Below, one piece after another: positions 18,511 through 26,934 of a stretch of 42,873 nt of DNA. Position 1 is the stretch's first letter. Each line of letters starts with the position of its first letter. The translations under genes and the position numbers were made by a program. The DNA comes from Streptomyces flaveolus (lineage in GTDB: Bacteria > Actinomycetota > Actinomycetes > Streptomycetales > Streptomycetaceae), in assembly GCF_000716535.1 (NCBI RefSeq), contig NZ_JNWV01000054.1, positions 1 through 42,873 of the forward strand, given 5' to 3'. The notes under the pieces were generated by a model. It did not search any database. It was not told the DNA's origin and worked only from the letters and a program-made list of their open reading frames with translations.

Positions 18511-19446
18511 TCAGATGCGACGGACCGGGTCCGTGATTCCGCCGGGGCACGCAAGCGCCGCGATGTCCCATCCGGCACGTTGGGCCCCGGCCTGGTAGGC
18601 GCTTGCGTAGAAGGCGAGCACGGCGGCACGTGGATCCGCCTCGGCGCGGGCCGCGTCGTAGCGCAGCACAGCCAGGTGGCTGTCGCCGCGCGCGACCCAC
18701 TGCGCGGACGCCGGGCTGAGCGGCGCTTGGGCCAGACCGGCGGGCTCGGGGGCGGTGTACGAGTAGAACGCGGGCTCGGCAAAAGTGTCGTCGCCGAACC
18801 AGAAGCCGAAGCTGATCACTTCCGAGGAGTACGCCTCCCGGGTGACGGGGTCGGCCTGCCTGGGCTGGTCGACCCGGCGCCCGGAGAACCGGCTGTGGGC
18901 GATGTCGAAGGTGTGCCAGAAGTGGTGCACCGGGCTGGCCTTTCCCGAGAAGCCCGCCGCGAACTCCTCCAGCACGGACGCCACCTGGCTCAGCACCCGC
19001 CAGTAGCGGTTTGCGGCTACCGGGTCGTAGGTCGCGTGCTCGGTGTCCTCGGTGAACGGCCGGTCGGCGTCGGGTAGATCGAAGGGCCTGGGAATAGCGA
19101 TGTCCACCCGGACGCCCAGCGCGGCCAGAGTGGCCAGGGTCTGGTCGTAGAAGGACGCGACGGACTGGCCCGGAAGCGGAAAGGACCGCTCTTCGCCGTC
19201 CAGCGTCATGACGGCGAGCCGGTGGTCGACGAAGTCGAAGTCGACCGTGAAGATCGGATTCCCGTCGACCTGACCCATCGGACGGGTGGTGATGCCGCGC
19301 CCAGTGACATGGAACGGGACATTCCACCAGTGGTTGCGCCGAGCGCTCGCGGCCAAGCGGATCTTGCCGACAATCTGCGCGAAGCGGTGCAGCGTCTCCT
19401 TCGTGTCCCGCCACTCCGGCAGCGGCGTCGGCGGGAACAGCTCCAT
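18511..19446 (-). CDS. DUF5996 family protein
   Basis: 311 aa, matching my recollection of the actinobacterial and proteobacterial DUF5996 family. Conserved stretches: the opening LPEWRDTKETLHRFAQIVGK, NHWWNVPFHVTGRGITT, FTVDFDFVDHRLAV and ASPVHHFWHTFDIAHSRFSG, then SFGFWFGDDTFAEPAFYSYT. The fold and function are not known to me. ATG at 19446 is preferred, with GGGGCAGG just upstream; a GTG one codon earlier is also possible. Single gene, convergent with the VOC gene. Confidence 0.85.
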   Translation of the reverse strand: MELFPPTPLPEWRDTKETLHRFAQIVGKIRLAASARRNHWWNVPFHVTGRGITTRPMGQVDGNPIFTVDFDFVDHRLAVMTLDGEERSFPLPGQSVASFYDQTLATLAALGVRVDIAIPRPFDLPDADRPFTEDTEHATYDPVAANRYWRVLSQVASVLEEFAAGFSGKASPVHHFWHTFDIAHSRFSGRRVDQPRQADPVTREAYSSEVISFGFWFGDDTFAEPAFYSYTAPEPAGLAQAPLSPASAQWVARGDSHLAVLRYDAARAEADPRAAVLAFYASAYQAGAQRAGWDIAALACPGGITDPVRRI

Positions 19447-19869
19447 CACCTGCCCCTTCCCGCCCGGCGCTCCCGCGGCGGCCGGGCCGTCTCATCATGA
19501 CCCCGCCGGGGACATCCCGCACGCCGCCGAGGGAGCGGTCCACCCCAGCCGCCGCACGGGCCGCCACCCAGGTCCCGCCGTCGCCCGGCCAACGGCGGGA
19601 AACTGGCGGACCACGTCATCGACAGCCACGGGCTCACCCAACCCGACGCCAGTGACACCCAGCTCCCCCGAAGCCAAGGGCCCTGGTTCCAACATGCGTG
19701 GCCAGGTTCCACCTATCGTTTCCTCACTGCGGTTTCCGGAGCAGAGCGATCTTGGTGCCAACTATCCCGCTTTTGTGCCAACTAAAGAGCCTCTTCACAG
19801 GCGGTTCCTCCCCCTTGGCATCGCAACGCCCGGAATCTGTCCACAGGTGATCCGTGGTCCTTGGGAGGC

Positions 19870-20458
19870 ATGAGCGAACACGAGCAGCAGCAGCCGACCA
19901 CGCCGCGGCAGGGTCCTGGAGGCCCTCACGTGGGCGGAGCGGAGGGTTCTTCACCCGGCCTGCGCCGAATCCGCAAAGGCTCAGGTGAAATTCCTCCTCA
20001 CGCGAGCGAAGGGGTCGACCAAGGCCCTGGCGGAGCGCCTGGGCGTCTCGCGCCGGACGGTGGAGCGCTACCGCGCCGGGAAGCTGGCGACCCCGCAGAA
20101 GCGGCTCCAGGCCGCCCTGGTGGAGGAGACCTAATCCGAGTGGCAACCGCAGGTCAGAGCGCAGGCTCGGGAGCAGGCTTCCACGTCCAGCGGGATGAGG
20201 GTGGAGGTGACGGCGTACTTCGGATTCACGTGCTCGGGCAGCTCGGACGACGGCCGCATCCGCACCATCACCACCCCGATCTCGCCCACCTACGCGAGGC
20301 GGATCCCGGAGCTCCAGGAGGCCGGAGCGACGGAGGAGGATCTGCATCCGGTCGTCGCTGAGGCCATCACCGAGTCGTATTTCACGGAATGGGGCACCCG
20401 GGCCGATGGCCTGCGCGCGGATTTCACGCACGTCGAGTCCATAGATTTCCGGTTCTGA
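19870..20458 (+). pseudogene. tpg: Tpg-like telomere terminal protein gene with in-frame stop
   Basis: Tpg proteins (about 185 aa) are covalently attached to the 5' ends of Streptomyces linear replicons and prime end-patching. The frame from about 19965 reads ESAKAQVKFLLTRAKGSTKA, LAERLGVSRRTVERYRAGKL and ATPQKRLQAALVEET, the N-terminal helix-turn-helix-like half. TAA at 20132-20134 then interrupts. The frame continues without shift through SEWQPQVRAQAREQASTSSG, the beta-rich half (VEVTAYFGFTCSGSSDDGRI) and TESYFTEWGTRADGLRADFT to a stop at 20458. The start is also broken: ATG at 19870 is in another frame, and the true frame has no ATG or GTG before codon QVKF. No tap gene is adjacent. Family assignment is from recalled Tpg sequences and is good; loss of function is inferred. 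Confidence 0.75.
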
Positions 20459-20565
20459 CACGGTCGAATTCAGGGCCTGCTATAAACCATATATTCGTGA
20501 GCCGAAGCGCGGTAGTTGTCACACAGCCAGGCCTGTTGTCACCAGTTCGGCGAGGGGATGGCCCT

Positions 20566-21030
20566 CTACCGCGAAGATTCCCCGCCGGGCTCGGGGTTGT
20601 GGCTCTTGACGGGCTGGCGTGGTCGGCGCTCGGGAATCCGTGTGATCGCGGCGCTCGCTGTCAACCCGAACGTGACACCGACGGCGGCGGCGATGGTCTG
20701 CGCCCAGACCTCGTCGAGGGAGCCAGGCAGGGCGGTGCTGGTGAGCCGGCTGGCGCCCCATAGAAGCGTCACCGCGGCCAGGGCGGCCAACCAGCGGTGC
20801 CGTAGCCCTTGGAAGATGTCGTCGACGACGTTGAAGAGGAGCAGCAGCGCCATAAGGTGGCTGCCGTCGAATTCGTCGTCCCAGTCGATCGCGGTGAGGC
20901 CGGCTCCGCAGGCGAGCACGAACAGCCAGAGCCCTGCCAGTCGCCACAGGGGCCAGGGTGGCTGTCGCCTCATGCCCGACGGAAGCCAGAAGAACCGTGT
21001 GATGTGCTGGACGATCACGTACTTTCGCAT
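20566..21030 (-). CDS. small putative membrane protein
   Basis: 154 aa with hydrophobic stretches WPLWRLAGLWLFVLACGAGL, LMALLLLFNVVDDIFQGL, WLAALAAVTLLWGASRL and TIAAAVGVTFGLTASAAI, so three or four membrane helices and a Pro/Arg-rich tail. ATG at 21030 starts a basic peptide (MRKYVIVQH). The ribosome binding site is weak. No family is recognised. It lies next to the tpg relic on the opposite strand. Confidence 0.5.
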   Translation of the reverse strand: MRKYVIVQHITRFFWLPSGMRRQPPWPLWRLAGLWLFVLACGAGLTAIDWDDEFDGSHLMALLLLFNVVDDIFQGLRHRWLAALAAVTLLWGASRLTSTALPGSLDEVWAQTIAAAVGVTFGLTASAAITRIPERRPRQPVKSHNPEPGGESSR

Positions 21031-21394
21031 GGCTCGCGTCCCGTCCCTGGGGGGTTGGCTCCTGGTCGGCGCTCAGTAGTGGGACGCACAGGAGCAGGCC
21101 GGGGTTGTGGTGTGGTGTCGCCGCATGGAATCGCCTCGGGGAGCCAGAGGCTTTCGACCTCCGCTACTGGTGACAGAAGGACAGCCGAATGAGCACGTGT
21201 GACGAGCCGCGTGCCTCGTCTGTGACAACCGGGCTGCTCTGACCTGTCGTGTACACCGGATTTTCTGGCTCCCCTGGTGACAACCATCGTGCTTCGGCTC
21301 AGTTACCCGGCCCCAAGAACGACGCGGAACGGGTGGCGACCCGTCAGACCGCCGGGGAAGGCGCCAGCTTCGTCGACTCGGAGAAGGAGCTGGG

Positions 21395-21769
21395 ATGGCT
21401 CTGACAGAACTCGAAGCCCTCGCGGCCCGGGTGCGCTTCGACCTGGAGAGCGCCGGCTTCACGCCGGTGCCACCCGACCACGAGGACGACTCCGAGGGCG
21501 GCCTGCTCGTTACGGTCTTCAACGACCACGTGCACGTCAGCTGGGGCATGCACGACCGGCTCGGCGAGGCCGCACTCGACATGCAGGAGGCCGGCCGCCA
21601 AGGTGAGGATGTGGTCGTCCGGTACGAGACCACCCGCGCGACGATGCACCTCGCGCTCGGCAGCCTCCTCAACGCCTATTGGGCAGGACCTGTTCTCAGG
21701 CAATGTCACAGCAGCTGCTCGCTCGTCTGCCAGCCTCGCTGCAGGGTACGTGGTAGGTGCCGTCTGTGA
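21395..21769 (+). CDS. hypothetical protein with a foreign or shifted C-terminus
   Basis: 124 aa. ATG at 21395 follows AAGGAG by 7 nt, so the start is convincing. Residues 1-95 look like a compact acidic alpha/beta protein (LEALAARVRFDLESAGFTPV, GGLLVTVFNDHVHVSWGMHD, RATMHLALGSLLNAYW). The last about 28 residues are Cys/Arg-rich and not protein-like. In the next frame from about 21690 to a stop at 21866 the sequence reads SASLAAGYVVGAVCEAATGP and FVSTAGCFAAGYLTSKSVEA, a glycine/alanine-rich hydrophobic end unlike the first part. So this is either a frameshifted gene or the junction of two truncated genes. Family unknown. Confidence 0.5.
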   Translation: MALTELEALAARVRFDLESAGFTPVPPDHEDDSEGGLLVTVFNDHVHVSWGMHDRLGEAALDMQEAGRQGEDVVVRYETTRATMHLALGSLLNAYWAGPVLRQCHSSCSLVCQPRCRVRGRCRL

Positions 21770-21915
21770 GGCGGCGACCGGGCCAGAGACCGGGTTTGTG
21801 TCGACAGCGGGATGTTTCGCCGCAGGTTATCTCACGAGTAAAAGCGTCGAAGCCTGGCTTTCCTGACATCTCAGGCGAGCTCTTGTCCAGGCTCACGTGC
21901 CATTAGGAGGTCAGT

Positions 21916-22128
21916 ATGGGGATCGGCCGCAGGATCGAGAACATCGAAGACGGTACTCGCGGTCATCCGTGGGGCACCTTGATCGCAGCGTTCCTCGCTG
22001 TCTACCTGCTGATCGGCATCGTGATGACCGTAACTGGTTCGTCGGCCAGGCAAGCATGGTTGGCACCGCTGCCCGTGCTGCTCGTCGTCGGAGCCGGCAT
22101 CGGTGTAACCCGAGCCCGCCGCCGATGA
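21916..22128 (+). CDS. small single-pass or two-pass membrane protein
   Basis: 70 aa with an excellent ribosome binding site (AGGAGG, 7 nt before ATG 21916). A charged N-terminus (GIGRRIENIEDGTRGHP) precedes hydrophobic LIAAFLAVYLLIGIVMTVTG, then a second hydrophobic run LAPLPVLLVVGAGIGVT and an Arg-rich end. Function unknown. Confidence 0.65.
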   Translation: MGIGRRIENIEDGTRGHPWGTLIAAFLAVYLLIGIVMTVTGSSARQAWLAPLPVLLVVGAGIGVTRARRR

Positions 22129-22167
22129 TGCGCTCCGATCCCGCCACGTCGAAGATCGGTACACACG

Positions 22168-22442
22168 CCTGAGGACTGGCTCATCAAGCAGGGCGTTCCG
22201 CATGAGCAGACGCGGGACGCCCTGGCCGGCCCCCGCCGCCGTACGCCACCGCTTCACCCTCCACACCCTCGACGGCGCCGTCGTCCGGGCTGCGCTGCTC
22301 GACTGGTGGACCCACGGAGGAAGTAGCGCGGGACACGTTCCGCCGCCGGGTCGGCGAGTACGGGAGCATGCCCGATGCTCGCGTTAGCCTCACCAGCGAG
22401 GAGACCACCGAGGTGCTGGCCACCTGGCCCGACGACCGGTAG
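22168..22442 (+). pseudogene. broken small gene, three frames
   Basis: Successive frames give WLIKQGVPHEQTRDALAGPR, then HRFTLHTLDGAVVRAALLDW, then EEVARDTFRRRVGEYGSMPD and ARVSLTSEETTEVLATWPDD with a stop at 22442. They look like parts of one small soluble protein separated by two indels. No ribosome binding site or known family. Confidence 0.45.
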
Positions 22443-22672
22443 AGGCCCGCGCCGACTACTCGGCTGGCGGATCGTCTTGAGCATGCGGCTGCGGGTGGGG
22501 GAGATCGATTTGGTGCGCGCACCGTCCCACTTGGCCAGGGGCGGCCGGTGCGCGCGTCGCAGTTCCTGCGCGAGACCGTGCCCGCCCACCAACACGACGC
22601 TGTCATCGCGGCCATCCCCCACCTTATTGGTGGTGTGGTCAACTGCGGTTCGGTGCCCGGCGGTGTGGCTCA

Positions 22673-24183
22673 TCAGGCTGCGAGTACCCGCCCTGAGTGC
22701 GGCTGCTGCAGCGGCCTGGACTCTTCGTCCGCTTCGGCGTGCTGCCGGGGTATGGGCAGGCGGAGTGTGCGGAGGGCCCGGGTTTCCAGTCGTACCGCGG
22801 CATCGCGGCTGCGGCCGTGTTCCAGCAGGCGGCCCAGGGCCTGTCGGATGCGGGTGGCCGGTTCGTCGATGCAGATACGTTCCTCCGCGTAGGCGTGGAC
22901 GAGGGGGTGGAGACGGAAGCGGCCGGCCGTGGTGCGCTCGATCAGGTGCGCTGCCGTCAGGGTGGTGAGATGCTGCTCGGCAGCGGCGCGTGGTTCGTCC
23001 AGGAGCGCGGCGGCCGTGGCGGTGTCGATCTTCTGAGGTGGATGGAGGGCCAGCAGGCGCAGCAGCCGTTGGGCGCTCTTCGGCAGCCGTGCGTCGGAGG
23101 TGGACAGCGCGGTCCGTACGCCGTCCTCCAGGGCCAGGCTGATCAGGGGCTCGCGGTAGTAGTCGTCCAGCGCCCAGGTGGGATGGTTCCGCATGTGGCG
23201 GCCTATGACCGACAGCGCCAGCGGGAGGTGGCCCAGCAGGTCCGTGATCTGCTTTATGGCCGGGATGTCCGGGGCGATGCGGTCGGCTCCCGCGGTCACC
23301 CGCAATAGTTCGACAGCGTCGTCCAAGGCGAGTGGCTGTAGTGACAGGCGCGTGGTGTCACCGAGGCCGGTCAGTGCGCAACGGCTGGTGATCAGCGTGC
23401 GGCATCCTCGGATTCCGGGCAGCAGGGGCCGCAGTTGTTCCGCGTCGGCCGCGTCGTCCAGGACGATCAGCGCTCCGGTTCCGGCCAGCTGTTGCCGGTA
23501 GAGAGCGGCGCGTGCGTCGAGGTCGTACGGGATGCGGTCGCCGGTGGTGCCGAGCAGGCGGAGGAAGGTCTCCAGGACAGCGGCCGGGTCGGCGGGCGGA
23601 CCCTGTGATGCAGAGCCACGGAGGTTCGCGAACAAGACGGGTGCGTCGGTGCGTTCCTCGGCGAGCAGCCGGTGGGCGAGGTACAGGGCCAGCGACGTCT
23701 TGCCCACCCCGGGCATGCCCTCGAGCGCGAGCGCCGGCACGTCCCGGCCGCCGGCCAGTAAGTCCTCTGCCTGCGCCACCAGATCAGTCCTGCCGACGAA
23801 CATGGACGGGGCCGTGGGCAGCCGGTCGTAGGCGCTGACTCGTGCCGCGGCCTCGGCCTCGCCGAGGACGGCTCGCAGCGACTGCCGCCAGACGGAGAGG
23901 ATGGCTTCGTCGGCGCCGACGAGTGCCTGGACCACTGCCAGCAGAAGGTCGGAGTTGGGGCGGCGACGGCCACGCTGGAAGCAGTTGGGAAGCAGTTGCC
24001 CACCGTCGAGCGGGCCGGCCATTCGCCTCGCGGGCGTCCTGCCCGCTGCCAGTCCCGGTGGATACGCCGAGTGATCTCGGTGATCGACGGGTTGCCCGCC
24101 CACGCTTTGAGCAGCCGCAGCTCCGCGATGAACTCGTCGATCGTGCGGGCCTTTCCTGGATCCAGTACCTGCGGCACGAACAT
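22673..24183 (-). pseudogene. NB-ARC (STAND) ATPase regulator, frameshifted by an 11-bp duplication
   Basis: An AfsR/SARP-like STAND regulator without TPR repeats. The N-terminal HTH-like domain starts at ATG 24183 or GTG 24177; the latter is 6 nt after GGGGGAGG. It reads ARTIDEFIAELRLLKAWAGN, PSITEITRRIHRDWQRAG and STVGNCF. The rest is in another frame: QRGRRRPNSDLLLAVVQALV, the P-loop LALEGMPGVGKTSLAL, Walker B ALIVLDDAADAEQLRPLL, RTLITSR, GHLPLALSVIG and an arm of helices to 22673. The two frames meet at 23977-23998, where GGAAGCAGTTG is repeated twice in tandem. Removing one copy fuses STVGNCF to QRGRRRPN and restores a protein of about 500 aa. It is divergent from the OsmC operon. Confidence 0.85.
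23977..23998. repeat. perfect 11-bp tandem duplication inside the NB-ARC gene
   Basis: GGAAGCAGTTG occupies 23977-23987 and again 23988-23998 with no intervening base. Eleven is not a multiple of three, so the duplication itself causes the frameshift. Confidence 0.95.
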
Positions 24184-24210
24184 CCTCCCCCTGGGACACC
24201 TGGCCACCAC

Positions 24211-24234
24211 AACTTGGAACGCTCGTTTCAAGTT
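24211..24234. promoter_or_regulatory. TetR-type operator palindrome, operon copy
   Basis: A 24-bp imperfect palindrome beginning AACTTGGAACG and ending CGTTTCAAGTT. It shares 16 of its central 20 bases or more with sites at 32433-32456 and 32778-32801. It lies 28 bp upstream of the NB-ARC gene start on one side and 210 bp upstream of the OsmC start on the other. Probable binding site of the TetR protein encoded at 31820-32419. Confidence 0.75.
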
Positions 24235-24274
24235 AGACGACTTGGGGGTTCGGCTGTCAAGCGATATCCGAGGG

Positions 24275-24303
24275 TTGACCTTTGGCCACGGAGCATCCAG
24301 GAT
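24275..24303 (+). promoter_or_regulatory. possible sigma-70-type promoter for the OsmC operon
   Basis: TTGACC (24275-24280), 17-nt spacer, CAGGAT (24298-24303), resembling Streptomyces vegetative promoters. It is about 40 bp downstream of the palindrome and 140 bp upstream of the OsmC start. Unproven. Confidence 0.35.
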
Positions 24304-24443
24304 CATCCACGATCATTCCGGAAGCCCACATTCCGTCCTGATGCTGAGGCCCGTCCCCGCTCACTGGCACCCGAGAATCCCACTCGCCACCGACACCAGC
24401 CCAGGTGCCTATTTCCTTCCAGGACAGGAGTCCGTGCATCGCC

Positions 24444-24854
24444 ATGCCCGAAATCGGTGTATCCCTACGCCCCGTCGGCGGCAGCGTCGTCGTGGGTCGG
24501 GCCAGAGACCACACGCTCACCATCGACCGGCCCAAGGAGAAGGAGGGCACCGACGCCGGCCCCATGGGCGGGGAGTTGCTGCTTCTGGCCCTCGGTGGGT
24601 GCTACGTGAGCACCTTCCTCGCCGCCCTGAAGGCCGAGAACCCGCAGGCCGACGCCTCCGAGATCACCTTCCAGGTCGACGGAAGCCTCGTGACCGCGCC
24701 GACCCGCTTCTGCGAGATCACTGTGCAGGTGTCGGCGCCCGCCGCCCTTCAAGACCTGATTTCCAAGCCCCTGCTCAAGGCCGAGCGGGGCTGCATCGTC
24801 CACAACTCGATCCGCGACGCCATAACGGTCCGCTTCACCCACGAGTGGCACTGA
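24444..24854 (+). CDS. OsmC-like protein
   Basis: A 136-aa protein of the OsmC/Ohr/YhfA superfamily, some of whose members reduce organic hydroperoxides with two cysteines in the cytoplasm. Both are present: Cys53 in LLLLALGGCYVSTF and Cys117 in ERGCIVHNSI. The preceding GPMGGELLL is also typical. The protein resembles the OsmC-like (YhfA) branch more than true Ohr, so the substrate could be another small electrophile or thiol. ATG at 24444 has CAGGAG 13 nt upstream; the frame is open to 24405. It is the first gene of a five-gene operon, 28 nt before the next gene. Confidence 0.85.
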   Translation: MPEIGVSLRPVGGSVVVGRARDHTLTIDRPKEKEGTDAGPMGGELLLLALGGCYVSTFLAALKAENPQADASEITFQVDGSLVTAPTRFCEITVQVSAPAALQDLISKPLLKAERGCIVHNSIRDAITVRFTHEWH

Positions 24855-24882
24855 CGCTTCCCCCCACCGAAGGAGACAAGAC

Positions 24883-26934
24883 GTGGAAACGCAGCACACC
24901 ATGATGCAGGACGCCCCGGGCCAGGAAGAGCGTGGCATGGCGGACGTGGCCATGCGCCAGAGCGGCATGCAGCACGACTCCATAGGCAGTGCAGGTCCCG
25001 GCACGCGGCGCGTCACGATCGTCGGCGCGGGCTTCTCGGGCACCCTCACCGCCATCCGGCTGCTCCACTTCGCCGATGCGCCGTTGGAGATATGCCTGAT
25101 AGAGCGGGAGGAGGGCTACCGCTACGGCGGTATCGCCTTCGGCCAGGCATCCACCAACTGGGAGCACATGCTCAACATCCAGGCCGGCCGTATCACCCTG
25201 CGCCGCGAGCGCCCGGAGGACTTCCTGGAGTGGGCCAACGAGGAGGCGGACCGCTCCGAGTGGCCGCAGAAGTGGCGGTACCACACCTTCGGTGTGGCCT
25301 GCGTCGTGCCGCGGCGGATTTTCCGGCAGTACCTGGCCGAGCGGCTACGCGACGCGGCCGCCGACGCCCACGCCGAGGTGACCCTGCGGGAGCTTTCCGG
25401 TGAGGTCATCGACGTACACCGGCGGGGCGAGGGCTATGTCGTCAAGTACGCCGACGCCTCGGACCAGGGCGGTGTGCACGATCTGCCGTCGGACCAGGTG
25501 ATCCTGGCGACCGGTCACCTCTCGCCGGTGCAGGCTCCCTTCTACCACCGCATCAAGGACTGCGACCGCTTCCTCGCCGACCCCTACGCCCCCGGCGCGC
25601 AGGACTGGTTCCAGGAGGTCGGCGCCGAGGAGAGCGTCCTCGTCACGGGCTCCGCGCTGTCGGCCTTCGACACGGTGATCTCCCTCATCCACGCCGGCCA
25701 CAAGGGACAGATCCTGATCTGCTCGCGCGGCGGCCACATGCACGGCACCTACCCTGTCGACCACGAGCACGACATCTGGCAGGCCCGCCGCCCGCCCTTC
25801 CTCGACGCCAAGGACCTCACCCCCGCGGCGGTGGTGGAGGGGATCAAGGCGGAGTACGCGTACCTGCGCGACCAGCACGGCGTGGAGCCGGGCAGCGCGC
25901 TCGAGGCCGTCTTCCCCGAGCGGGTCATGAAGGCGTGGGAGCCGTACGTCATCGAGCTGGTCTCCCGCATGGACGCCCGCGACGTGCGGATGCTGCTCGA
26001 CAAGTACAAGAGCCTGATCGTCACCAACCGCACCAGCACCGTGCGGGAGATCGGCGGCGTCGTGCGCAGCCGGATGCGCGGATACAACGGCGCCCCGAAG
26101 ACCATCGACTTGCTGTCCGCCGGCATCCAGGACATGCGCCCCGTCGAGGACGGCACGAAGATCCGAGTGGTCTTCGCCGACCAGCCGGACATCGTCGTCG
26201 ACCGGGTCGTCAACTGCCTGGGAAACAACACCGACTACGAGCGCACCGACCACCCCCTGTGGCACGGCCTGGTCAACGCGCACGGCTACGCGCAGCCGCA
26301 GACCAAGACCCACCGGGGCATCGAGGTCGGCACCCACGGCCAGCTCATCGCCGTGGATGGCGAGGTGGCAGCGGGCCTGTTCGGCGTCGGCCCGATGCGC
26401 CAGGGCGACGAGACCACCCGCCGCGGCCGGCTCGGCGCGTTCGTGTTCAGCATCGGCACCCTGCGCAACCAGTGCTTCGACACGGCCATGGAGGTGCTGC
26501 GCCGCCTCGAATACGCCAGCGACGAGGAGCAGATGGACATTCCCGACGGCATCCACCACTGCCTGATCCGCAGCAGCGACTGGATCGCCGCCGACCTCGC
26601 CACCGAGGAACCGCAGGCCACCCGCCTGCGTAAGCGCCTGCAGGACTACGCCCGCGACAGCGCCTACCCCAACGCCGTCAACTACTTGCAAGCCCAGGAC
26701 CGCACCGAGCGCCGCAAGTACCGCACCATCCTGGACAACGACCTCGCGGACTTCGGCGCCGCCCTGGCCCGCGAGTTCGGTCTCACCGCCCAGCAGGCCC
26801 GACGGACCGTCTCCCTGCTGGCCACGCTCGTGCAGAAGCACGCAGTGCACAACCTGTGCGACATCACCAAGCTGGCGGGCTGGGACTCCCAGTACGCCGG
26901 GCAGGTCAAGCACGCCCCGACGAAGGGCGCGTGA
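24883..26934 (+). CDS. FAD/NAD(P)-binding oxidoreductase (NAD_binding_9 type)
   Basis: A 683-aa cytoplasmic flavoprotein. GTG at 24883 has AGGAG 7 nt upstream. After a 42-residue Met/Gln-rich lead, the dinucleotide-binding motif VTIVGAGFSGTLTAIRLL (GxGxxG at 48-53) opens the FAD domain. The family's TNWEHMLNIQAGRITLR (a position where a FAD/NAD loop is expected), the ATGHLSP segment and a second nucleotide-binding motif VLVTGSALSAFDTVISLIHA follow. A closing NCLGNN and LFGVGPMRQGDETTRRGRLG resemble FAD-contact ends. The C-terminal about 130 residues are helical. Relatives are annotated only as FAD/NAD(P)-binding proteins; some act as hydroxylases (HpyO urate hydroxylase) or oxidoreductases. 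It overlaps the next gene by one base (TGATG). Confidence 0.85.
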   Translation: METQHTMMQDAPGQEERGMADVAMRQSGMQHDSIGSAGPGTRRVTIVGAGFSGTLTAIRLLHFADAPLEICLIEREEGYRYGGIAFGQASTNWEHMLNIQAGRITLRRERPEDFLEWANEEADRSEWPQKWRYHTFGVACVVPRRIFRQYLAERLRDAAADAHAEVTLRELSGEVIDVHRRGEGYVVKYADASDQGGVHDLPSDQVILATGHLSPVQAPFYHRIKDCDRFLADPYAPGAQDWFQEVGAEESVLVTGSALSAFDTVISLIHAGHKGQILICSRGGHMHGTYPVDHEHDIWQARRPPFLDAKDLTPAAVVEGIKAEYAYLRDQHGVEPGSALEAVFPERVMKAWEPYVIELVSRMDARDVRMLLDKYKSLIVTNRTSTVREIGGVVRSRMRGYNGAPKTIDLLSAGIQDMRPVEDGTKIRVVFADQPDIVVDRVVNCLGNNTDYERTDHPLWHGLVNAHGYAQPQTKTHRGIEVGTHGQLIAVDGEVAAGLFGVGPMRQGDETTRRGRLGAFVFSIGTLRNQCFDTAMEVLRRLEYASDEEQMDIPDGIHHCLIRSSDWIAADLATEEPQATRLRKRLQDYARDSAYPNAVNYLQAQDRTERRKYRTILDNDLADFGAALAREFGLTAQQARRTVSLLATLVQKHAVHNLCDITKLAGWDSQYAGQVKHAPTKGA

